The notes under the pieces were generated by a model. It saw only the letters and a list, made by a program, of their open reading frames with translations. It was not told the DNA's origin and ran no database searches. This document shows positions 1 to 6,496 of a DNA stretch of 64,000 nucleotides, piece after piece. The position numbers and the translations under genes were made by a program. The stretch lies in assembly GCA_017307755.1 (NCBI GenBank), contig JAFKGQ010000020.1, positions 1-64,000 on the forward strand, in the 5' to 3' direction. Position 1 is the stretch's first letter. Each line of letters starts with the position of its first letter. Origin of the DNA: Chitinophagaceae bacterium (GTDB lineage Bacteria; Bacteroidota; Bacteroidia; Chitinophagales; Chitinophagaceae).

Positions 1-251
1 TCACCGGCTTGAACTTAAAGGAGAGTCGCTCAGAAAGAAATAGAACCTTATTTTTGTACCACCAGCTCTTTACAAGATTACAGAACAGGCCATCATCCCC
101 AGGTGGTCAGCATCGCAAGAACGATGGTCAGCATGGTAGGATTTTACATTTACAACAACCAAATAGCCTTTTTTTATTATAAAATAAAGTAACTTAATAC
201 CTATATAGTACTATTATTAGATAGGTTGTATTTCCCGCCTTTCTTTGAATT
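1..251. other. AT-rich intergenic region at the left edge
   Basis: No open frame that I can support starts here. A TAnnTTTG box (TATTTTTG, 49-56) fits the Bacteroidota -7 promoter element, but a TTG at the right distance upstream is missing. The last 100 bases before the small gene at 252 are very AT-rich and are the likely promoter region for it. The neighbouring gene to the left is outside the window. Confidence 0.4.
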
Positions 252-533
252 ATGGTCAGGGATCGGCGATATAAAAATGTAAAGAATTTAATTTCTGGCG
301 GCTATGTAACCTCCTTCCGGGAGATATTCGACATTATCCCAAAAACTGTCGTCGCCCGCGATTTGGGCATGAACAACAACCGCTTCAGCGAACTCATGGC
401 CAATGTGGAAAAATTCGTGTTAAAAGATCTGTTCCTTATTGCCTCTTTCATCGATATAGACGAAAAAACCCTGATCAACCTCATTCTGCAACAACACCAG
501 CTTGATAAAAAGATAAAAAAGAAAAAGCCCTAG
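252..533 (+). CDS. small helix-turn-helix-like protein (93 aa)
   Basis: I do not recognise a named family. The protein is small and basic, ending in a lysine-rich tail. Residues about 13-80 are predicted helical with the pattern of a phage-repressor-like DNA-binding fold: a TSF-x-x-IF-x-I segment, then a possible recognition region around DLGMNNNRFSELM. It aligns over about 70 residues with the minus-strand protein at 5368-5706 (shared G-x-x-TSF-x-x-IF-x-I, an MG pair, then a hydrophobic LA helix), so the two are probably paralogues. The ATG at 252 is the first start in frame. Role as a DNA-binding regulator is inference. Confidence 0.55.
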   Translation: MVRDRRYKNVKNLISGGYVTSFREIFDIIPKTVVARDLGMNNNRFSELMANVEKFVLKDLFLIASFIDIDEKTLINLILQQHQLDKKIKKKKP

Positions 534-546
534 CGTATAAGCTTCT

Positions 547-556
547 GGTAGTGTCT
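547..556 (+). repeat. 10-bp repeat, left member of an inverted pair
   Basis: GGTAGTGTCT here is repeated in inverted orientation at 2756-2765. The pair bounds the SGNH hydrolase and the broken Ntn-hydrolase gene. The word resembles insertion-sequence ends, but 10-bp matches occur by chance in several kilobases, so this is only a weak hint of a decayed mobile element. Confidence 0.2.
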
Positions 557-662
557 ATAAAGATAGGCAAAATTATCCTTAACCGGTCAAGCAAAGCAGT
601 ATAGACTCTCTCCGAATATCTTATATTTGGCCTGATAACATATTGCGTTTAGCTACTCTCTG

Positions 663-777
663 GTAAGGGGAAAACAGGCACTTTGAACTTTACAACCGGA
701 AGATAGGGCTCGAACGCTCACGCTACGCGTGGGCTTTGGTCATTCCGGTTCGCAGGTATGCCAGTACCTCCCCTTAC
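663..777. repeat. concentric inverted repeat, about 115 bp
   Basis: Four pairs of complementary arms share one centre near base 722: GTAAGGGG (663-670) with CCCCTTAC (770-777), GGCA (677-680) with TGCC (759-762), AACCGGAA (694-701) with TTCCGGTT (743-750), and CTCACGC (717-723) with GCGTGGG (727-733, one G-T pair) around a TAC loop. As single strand it would fold into one long hairpin with internal loops. It lies 77 bases before the SGNH hydrolase start. It could be a small non-autonomous mobile element or a structured leader; no coding function is visible. Confidence 0.6.
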
Positions 778-854
778 TGATGGCTATATGTCCCACGCAT
801 TTTTTATTATTTACCTGTGAGAGGGGCATAACGGGAAATAAGTTCTTTAATCTT

Positions 855-1541
855 ATGAAGATCAACAAGGGGAAACTGGCAGTTTTTTCGTTGATACTGA
901 ACGGAGTTTTTGTTCTTTTTTTTGCGGGCAAACGGTACTATTACAGCCATAGTGTCCCAACTTCAACCACCTATGAAGACAACTGGAATGCAGCACGCGA
1001 AAGCATCTTATCTGTGTTACCTATCGATAGCAATGATATCATTTTCTTAGGTAATAGCCTGACAGAAGGATTCCCAGTAGAAGAAATGTTCCATTCTACT
1101 CATATTAAAAACCGGGGTATCCGTGGGAATCAATCCAAACATATCATTGGTCGCATAAATGAGATAGTAGACGGTCATCCTCGCAAACTCTTTTTAGATA
1201 TTGGTATCAATGATATTTTGCAAAATGTCCCCTTAGATACGCTTTTTGCCAATTATAAGGTTATTATCAACATCATCCGGGATAAATCTCCTTCCACCCA
1301 ACTATATGTACAATCTGTATTTCCCGTAGGAGTAAAAGAAAAGAAATATGAAGCCACGGTAGAAGCCTTTAACAAACAGTTAAAGGCCTACTGCCTGGAA
1401 AAAGGGATAATGTTTATTGATTTATTCCCCTCTTTTTACCGGGATGAAGGGCTTGACCCCTCCCTTACCTATGATGATATTCACCTAAACGGGAAAGGAT
1501 ATGAAATATGGAAAAAGGCTATTGATTCTCTTGTAAACTGA
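855..1541 (+). CDS. SGNH/GDSL-family hydrolase, membrane-anchored
   Basis: Esterase or acylhydrolase of the SGNH superfamily, 228 aa. The catalytic blocks are all present: GNSLTEG with nucleophile Ser68, a glycine at RGIRGN (Gly91), GIND with Asn118, and the D-x-x-H block DDIHLNG with Asp207 and His210. Residues 8-25 are a hydrophobic signal anchor, so the enzyme should face the periplasm. The frame is open further upstream to 729, but that would run through the inverted repeat and put a poor segment before the anchor; ATG 855 gives a normal N-terminus. This sub-family often acts on sialic acid or sugar acetyl esters, but the substrate cannot be read here. Confidence 0.8.
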   Translation: MKINKGKLAVFSLILNGVFVLFFAGKRYYYSHSVPTSTTYEDNWNAARESILSVLPIDSNDIIFLGNSLTEGFPVEEMFHSTHIKNRGIRGNQSKHIIGRINEIVDGHPRKLFLDIGINDILQNVPLDTLFANYKVIINIIRDKSPSTQLYVQSVFPVGVKEKKYEATVEAFNKQLKAYCLEKGIMFIDLFPSFYRDEGLDPSLTYDDIHLNGKGYEIWKKAIDSLVN

Positions 1542-1683
1542 CTATTTTGCTAAAAGCTAATTGGAGTAGACCCTAAGAGTATCATGACCTAGCTTACGAT
1601 GCGGTCAAACCCAAGAAGAAAGGGTGATTTAACGGGGAAAGATAAAAAGCCAATTACTACCTTTAGTAGCCAAACTTTTTGCA

Positions 1684-2428
1684 ATGAGTTCTAATTGTTT
1701 TCTTTTTATGTTTATTATGTTATTCCCGTGTTTCTCTTTTTCTCAAACCTGTATTGTTGCAGTTAAAACAAAAAAATAAAATTACTGTTGGGGCGGACAG
1801 CAGGGTGGCGAATCTATATTATAACACTCGCACAAGAATCAGGACCGAAACCTATACGGATAGTGCCGGTAAAATTGTTTCAAATGGAAAGTTGGGGATA
1901 GCTATATCAGGCAGCTACGGCGCTCAATGCATCGATGAGGCAAAAAAAGCGTTGCTCCGTAATAAGACTTTCATAAAGATAAAGAACGACCTGATGAATA
2001 TCATGCCGAATACGATAAATCAATATCTTATGCAGTTTGTAGAAAAAGATACCTCTGTAGTAAACAGCCAATATCCAATTAATAGAACTATATCCAATAT
2101 TATAATTTTCGGCACTCAGGGCGATTCGTTAATTTATGTATAAAACTGCATTAAAGGGGGTCTATGATCCAACCTTTTTTTCATCATGAGTTGGTTTGAT
2201 GAAGCAGTTGTGCGCGACACTTTAGCTATTGGAGAGACAGACGAAATTGATGCCCATGGTATATTACACAATAAAAGTATATGGAGAAATGGAGTAAACG
2301 ATGCAATAAGGGCCATCATTGATTCCGCTCATTTTTATCATCCAACTCATGTGGGCGGCCCCGTTGATTTAATTGAGGTTACTAGGCGGGGAAGTAGCTG
2401 GATACACAAAAAGCCAAACTGCCATTAA
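1684..2428 (+). pseudogene. broken proteasome-like Ntn-hydrolase gene
   Basis: Starting at ATG 1684 the frame codes for a signal peptide ending in SFSQ, then TCIVAV, and stops at 1777 just after a run of seven A (1770-1776). Removing one A joins it to the next frame, giving TCIVAVKTKNKITVGADSR, the N-terminal pattern of proteasome/HslV-type Ntn hydrolases with catalytic Thr. That second frame runs to a stop at 2141, meets another stop, and resumes from about 2186 to 2428 with a plausible C-terminus (DLIEVTRRGSSWIHKK). The gene is therefore interrupted at least twice. The first break could be a homopolymer sequencing error; the stops near 2141-2170 make true decay more likely. Confidence 0.6.
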
Positions 2429-2739
2429 TAATACCCCCCCAAATCTAATATCTCACTGGTGTTAGTCTTTTGGAAGCGCTTGCTGGAATCGATATTCCAT
2501 CCATAAACTTCCAGGCCCTTTATGCGAACGAATCTTATGTGGGTAATTGTGTCATAGAAGGTATCAACGCCTTTTTTATTACTATCTATTAATGGAGAGA
2601 CATCAAGAGTAGTTCTCTTAAGATTACATGATATCACTAATAACCAACAGATTATTGGCTTTAAAAGCAAGATGAGCTTTTTGGGAAATATTTTTTCAAC
2701 CTGAGACATTCCCAATAATCTCCGGGATATCAGACTCAT
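2425..2739 (-). CDS. possible small lipoprotein (hypothetical)
   Basis: A 104-aa frame, or 94 aa from the second methionine at 2709. The N-terminal part holds a basic stretch followed by a hydrophobic segment ending in LVISC, which fits a lipobox. The mature part of about 65 residues matches no family that I know. Its stop codon overlaps the end of the Ntn-hydrolase remnant on the other strand. It may be a spurious frame in an AT-rich region. Confidence 0.3.
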   Translation of the reverse strand: MSLISRRLLGMSQVEKIFPKKLILLLKPIICWLLVISCNLKRTTLDVSPLIDSNKKGVDTFYDTITHIRFVRIKGLEVYGWNIDSSKRFQKTNTSEILDLGGYY

Positions 2740-2755
2740 ATATTTATTTAAATTG

Positions 2756-2765
2756 AGACACTACC
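2756..2765 (-). repeat. 10-bp repeat, right member of an inverted pair
   Basis: AGACACTACC is the reverse complement of the word at 547-556. Beyond ten bases the two ends diverge. No clear target-site duplication flanks the pair, although GCTTC occurs just outside both ends at slightly different offsets. Confidence 0.2.
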
Positions 2766-2849
2766 ACGCTTCCGTATCTGATCCCCAAAAAAATTCAATT
2801 TCTGCTACTGTTTTGACATGCGCTCTCTTACTAGTTTTACAAACAAAAA

Positions 2850-3644
2850 ATGCCACAGCTATCTATAAGAGGGATACAGCTTCATTACGATGATCATGGG
2901 AAAGGCACACCGGTCGTATTCGTGCACGGTCACCCCTTTAACCGCACCATGTGGCGTTACCAGGTGCCCCGTTTCTCGGCAGACCATCGGCTGATCATGC
3001 CCGATCTTCGCGGTTATGGCCGGACGGACGTCGTCCCGGGCAGGGTAATGCTCGACGAAATGGCCCTGGATATCCTCCACCTCCTGGATGCATTGCAGAT
3101 CGACACCGCCGTATTCTGCGGGCTCTCCATGGGAGGACAGATCGTCCTGGACTTCTTCCGCCTCTTCCCTGAAAAGGTAAAGGCGCTGGTCATTGTGGAC
3201 TCGGATGCGAGAGGGGAGACGCCGGACAGCCGCGCCCAGCGCCTGCAAAAAGCCGACAATATCATAAGAACAGGAATGCGGCAACATACGGAAGAAACCA
3301 TCCATCAATATATTGCAGCCGCTTCACTGGCAAATAAACCCATGTATACACACCTGTATGAAATGATGAGCACTACAAACCCGGAAGGCGCTGCAGCCGC
3401 TCACAGGGGTAGGGCTGAACGGAGAAATCATCAGTCTATCCTCTCCGGCATCCACCTCCCTTCTCTTATCGTGGTAGGAGAGGAGGATTATTTTACACCC
3501 CGGCCCATCGCACGGATCATGAGCGATAATATCCCGGGAGCACAGCTGGCCGTGATTTCCGGTGCAGGCCATCTGCCGAATATGGAGACGCCGGAGGCTT
3601 TTAATGATATTCTGGATTCTTTTCTGCGACAGCATAATCTATAG
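2850..3644 (+). CDS. alpha/beta-fold hydrolase
   Basis: 264 aa, the usual size for a single-domain alpha/beta hydrolase. The catalytic triad is visible: nucleophile Ser93 in GLSMGG, Asp213 in GEEDYFTP, and His241 in GAGHLPNME. The oxyanion segment HGHPF follows the first strand (residues 26-30). There is no signal peptide, so it should act in the cytoplasm. Relatives include haloalkane dehalogenase-like and 3-oxoadipate enol-lactonase-like proteins; the cap region does not let me choose. GC content is higher than in the genes on either side, so this gene resembles the main chromosome more than the AT-rich stretch around it. Confidence 0.85.
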   Translation: MPQLSIRGIQLHYDDHGKGTPVVFVHGHPFNRTMWRYQVPRFSADHRLIMPDLRGYGRTDVVPGRVMLDEMALDILHLLDALQIDTAVFCGLSMGGQIVLDFFRLFPEKVKALVIVDSDARGETPDSRAQRLQKADNIIRTGMRQHTEETIHQYIAAASLANKPMYTHLYEMMSTTNPEGAAAAHRGRAERRNHQSILSGIHLPSLIVVGEEDYFTPRPIARIMSDNIPGAQLAVISGAGHLPNMETPEAFNDILDSFLRQHNL

Positions 3645-3713
3645 ACACGGTTACTCCCGAATGACGATTTATTACGTGTCGGATTCGTTCTATTTTTAAA
3701 AATCAGCCCATAA

Positions 3714-3721
3714 TAGTTTTG
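3714..3721 (+). promoter_or_regulatory. promoter -7 box candidate for the cytochrome gene
   Basis: TAGTTTTG matches the Bacteroidota -7 element TAnnTTTG and ends 21 bases before the ATG at 3743. A matching -33 TTTG is not evident. Confidence 0.4.
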
Positions 3722-3742
3722 TGCTTATAAATAGCACGAAAT

Positions 3743-4717
3743 ATGAAATGGAAACTGATTTGCACTTTTTGTATTATCTGCTTTATTGCAGCTCAATCTT
3801 TTAACTTACATACTACTGGGCTACAAGACGTTAATACAGTTTTATCTCCAAAATTATCCGATTTTCAAATTTATTCAGGTAAGGTGTCGGATCTGACACC
3901 CGCGGAAGGGTTTATAAAATACGAGTTAGCCGCTCCTCTATTTACAGATTATGCAGAAAAAGAACGGCTAATAAAAGTTCCGGCAGGCACTTCAATTGGA
4001 ATTGCGGGTGATGGTTTGCCTTCATTCCCAAATGGCACAATGCTTGTAAAAACTTTTTTTTATTGGAAAGATAAAAGGGATCCTGCCAAAGGGAAACGAA
4101 TAATAGAAACAAGACTTCTTATTAAGGCAAATGAAGGTTGGCTTGCCGGCACCTATGTATGGAATAATGAACAAAACGAAGCAGTGTTAACAAACTCAGG
4201 TTTGAAAACAGGCGTTAACTGGATAGACAAAAATGGAGAAGAAAAAAACATTAACTATCAGGTGCCTACAATCAAACAGTGCGGAACCTGCCATAATTCT
4301 CAAAATGAAATAATTCCGATTGGATTTAAAATACGAAACCTCAACATTACAGTCACGAGGAATAACATCGCTACAAATCAATTGCAATATTTTGCCGGAC
4401 TGGGGATAGCTAATGCCGTTAATCCTCTCTCCCTTTCAAAATTACCATCGTGGAATGATGATTCATTTACGCCTGAACAAAGGGTCAGGGCATACCTGGA
4501 AGTAAATTGTGCCCATTGTCACAATAATAATGGCTTCTGCTCAGCGTCTGATTTCCGACCGGCATATGAAAACAGTTTATCAGACTCAAAAATCCTTGAA
4601 AAAAGAAAGAGGATAGTGAGATTTATAAGGTCAGGCAGAATGCCGCTATTGGGTACAACAATAGTGCATCAGGAGGGGCTGCAGCTTATTGAAAACTATC
4701 TAAACACCCTTAAATAA
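3743..4717 (+). CDS. diheme c-type cytochrome (SO2930/HNE_0200-like)
   Basis: 324 aa with an N-terminal signal peptide (hydrophobic residues 5-19) and two CxxCH heme-attachment motifs: Cys180-Cys183-His184 (CGTCH) and Cys256-Cys259-His260 (CAHCH). A late Met in GRMPLLG could be a distal heme ligand. The part before the first heme (PLFTDY, WKDKRDP, ETRLL, GTYVWN) resembles the conserved family often called SO2930 or HNE_0200, which usually sits beside a parallel beta-helix protein; no such partner is adjacent here. It should act in the periplasm in electron transfer. Its redox partner is unknown. The gene is clearly more AT-rich than the hydrolase before it. Confidence 0.75.
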   Translation: MKWKLICTFCIICFIAAQSFNLHTTGLQDVNTVLSPKLSDFQIYSGKVSDLTPAEGFIKYELAAPLFTDYAEKERLIKVPAGTSIGIAGDGLPSFPNGTMLVKTFFYWKDKRDPAKGKRIIETRLLIKANEGWLAGTYVWNNEQNEAVLTNSGLKTGVNWIDKNGEEKNINYQVPTIKQCGTCHNSQNEIIPIGFKIRNLNITVTRNNIATNQLQYFAGLGIANAVNPLSLSKLPSWNDDSFTPEQRVRAYLEVNCAHCHNNNGFCSASDFRPAYENSLSDSKILEKRKRIVRFIRSGRMPLLGTTIVHQEGLQLIENYLNTLK

Positions 4718-4763
4718 AAATTATGCTGTCGGAAATCTTCTATTTTCCGGGGTTTATCAATAA

Positions 4764-4771
4764 TAGCTTTG
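4764..4771 (+). promoter_or_regulatory. promoter -7 box candidate for the DUF1772-like gene
   Basis: TAGCTTTG fits TAnnTTTG. Its context (TAATAGCTTTGT) is close to that of the box before the cytochrome gene (TAATAGTTTTGT), so the two genes may share a regulator. It lies 49 bases before the preferred ATG 4821. Confidence 0.35.
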
Positions 4772-4820
4772 TTAAAAAAAAATCGCAATGAACGCAGAAA
4801 ACTCTAAATCTTTTTTTAAT

Positions 4821-5330
4821 ATGAAACGCAAAAACATGATACTATTAATTACAACAGTAATAATGGGACTTACCGCCGGGATTTTTTATTGCTGGTCGGT
4901 TTCAGTAACAACAGGGTTGGCCTTATTGCCTGACAAAGAGTATATCAATACATTTCAACAACTAAACAGGGCCATATTAAACCCTTTATTTATGTTATGC
5001 TTTATGGGGACTTTCTTTTTATTGCCGATCAGCACCTGGGTTCATTACCAAAAGCCTTTGCCACTCCGGTTTTGGCTGTTACTGGCTGCATCAATACTTT
5101 ATATAGTTGGAGTAATGGGTGTGACCATGGTGGGAAATGTGCCGATGAATGATGCATTGGATACATTTAATACAAACACGGCCACGATTGCTGAAATTTC
5201 GGCAAGAAGACAAAGTCATGAAGGACAATGGAATTTTTTAAATAATATCAGGACGTTTTGTTGTATTATTTGCCTGACCCTGACAGTTATTGCCTGCATG
5301 ATTGATTCTGACAGGCTTTTGGCAAAGTAA
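4821..5330 (+). CDS. DUF1772-like integral membrane protein
   Basis: 169 aa from ATG 4821; an earlier ATG at 4788 would add 11 polar residues. Four hydrophobic segments are visible (about residues 5-24, 45-65, 78-97 and 140-160). The loop VGNVPMNDAL before the last helix is the hallmark of the DUF1772 (anthrone-oxygenase-like) family. It should lie in the inner membrane. The biochemical role in bacteria is not established. It follows the diheme cytochrome gene by 103 bases in the same direction and has a similar promoter box, so joint expression is possible. Confidence 0.65.
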   Translation: MKRKNMILLITTVIMGLTAGIFYCWSVSVTTGLALLPDKEYINTFQQLNRAILNPLFMLCFMGTFFLLPISTWVHYQKPLPLRFWLLLAASILYIVGVMGVTMVGNVPMNDALDTFNTNTATIAEISARRQSHEGQWNFLNNIRTFCCIICLTLTVIACMIDSDRLLAK

Positions 5331-5367
5331 CACCACCTTTCCTGCTCCAACATGGGCTGTAAGCACA

Positions 5368-5706
5368 TCACTCGCTGAAGATCCGGCTCTTGGATTTGGT
5401 CTTGATCCTGTCCCGCAGAAAGTCTGCCATAACATCATATTTCACCCCAAACAACACCGCAAGCCGCATGACCTCATTTAGCGTAAATTCTCCCGCATCG
5501 TGTACTTTTTTGCGAAAGGCATAAAAAGAAATGCCCATCTCCGTAGAGATGCTCGTCTCGCTCATGATAGCAAATATCTGCTCAAAGCTCGTGATCCTGC
5601 CTGCTTCAAGTTCGTTCTTAATAGAATTTAGGCGGTTCCTGCGCTTCACATCTTTCGCCACCTGTGCGGAATGGTCTGTTTGCTTGATCTTAAAAGTTTT
5701 TGCCAT
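5368..5706 (-). CDS. small helix-turn-helix-like protein (112 aa)
   Basis: ATG at 5706 gives 112 residues; the frame continues upstream to 5796 but the extra part is hydrophobic and AT-rich and looks non-coding. The core, from NELEAGRITSFEQIF to FLRDRI, aligns with the 93-aa protein at 252-533, with the same spacing of TSF, IF, the MG turn and the final hydrophobic helix. The segment ISTEMGISFYAFRKKV resembles a helix-turn-helix recognition unit, so this is probably a DNA-binding regulator. Function beyond that is not known. Confidence 0.55.
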   Translation of the reverse strand: MAKTFKIKQTDHSAQVAKDVKRRNRLNSIKNELEAGRITSFEQIFAIMSETSISTEMGISFYAFRKKVHDAGEFTLNEVMRLAVLFGVKYDVMADFLRDRIKTKSKSRIFSE

Positions 5707-5796
5707 CTCCAAAAAATTATTAAACACGAAATTTATTAAATAAATTATTGCGCACTTAACAATCTCTTTTCCCGGATTAAAATAGTTTTTTTCCAA

Positions 5797-6095
5797 AAAA
5801 TATAGCGTGGTTTAAAAAGGCCTCGCTTTATTTTTTTTGCTATAGTTTATTACTGGTTTTTCCCTCTCTTCATTAATATTTTGGAGAGAGCGCTATACTT
5901 TCCAAGTATTTTCCTGCACAGATTGAATTTTTTCCTTTTTCTCCGGGGTTTACAACCACTATTAACTAATAGAAAAAAGGTATATATTTATACCCTAATC
6001 TACGCATCGGAGTTTTTTAGTATTCCAACCAAACAGCCATAGGCTCGGTGTCCCCTTGGCAATATCCGGTTTTATTATTTTAAAAAATTTATGTC
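5797..6095. other. AT-rich intergenic region between divergent genes
   Basis: This stretch should carry the promoters for the small regulator on the minus strand and the hypothetical gene on the plus strand. I see short imperfect inverted repeats (for example CTCTC near 5871 with GAGAG near 5885) but no coding frame, tRNA or known riboswitch. Confidence 0.4.
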
Positions 6096-6494
6096 ATGCA
6101 TAAATATCAAAAGGATATTATGGCCGTATTGGTTGAACTGCTCAGATTTTCCCCATTGCCAATGAGGTTGTTTACGGATCATCTGTTGGAATGGAAAGCC
6201 AATGAACAATTGATTAAAGATTTTAGTACTGATGGTACGTTCTATGTAAAGATCCATTGGCTTTCCAAAGAAAAAGTAAGCAAAAAAATGGTCTATATTT
6301 TCAAAGGCCGGCAAAAAGGCCTTCCACAAAGACCCGGAATAATACTTACGACAATAGGTGTTACTAAGGGCACCCGGCATCTTGCTTTGCAGGAAGGGCT
6401 CCTGATAATGACCTTTGCAGAGTTGACAGACCATCTGCGTTACCTCAATGAGAAACCCGCAGACCGGAGGAATAATGACATCAAATTTTTTTAA
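6096..6494 (+). CDS. hypothetical protein, 132 aa
   Basis: I do not recognise the family. The protein has no signal peptide or membrane segment. Predicted structure is mixed: a helical N-terminus (residues 5-45), a central strand-rich part (FYVKIHWLS, KKMVYIFKG, PGIILTTIGV) and a C-terminal helix with an acidic and basic face. It ends two bases before the stop codon of the convergent beta-helix gene, so the two share a terminator-less junction. Confidence 0.5.
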   Translation: MHKYQKDIMAVLVELLRFSPLPMRLFTDHLLEWKANEQLIKDFSTDGTFYVKIHWLSKEKVSKKMVYIFKGRQKGLPQRPGIILTTIGVTKGTRHLALQEGLLIMTFAELTDHLRYLNEKPADRRNNDIKFF

Positions 6495-6496
6495 TA

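Noticed and set aside
701..760. Possible tRNA because of a CTCGAA word and nearby stems
   Set aside because: No cloverleaf, no TpsiC-type arm with correct spacing and no acceptor stem; the stems belong to the concentric inverted repeat.
729..854. Upstream extension of the SGNH hydrolase to 729
   Set aside because: The added segment overlaps the inverted repeat, contains several Cys and Gly residues with no family match, and precedes a good signal anchor that begins at 855.
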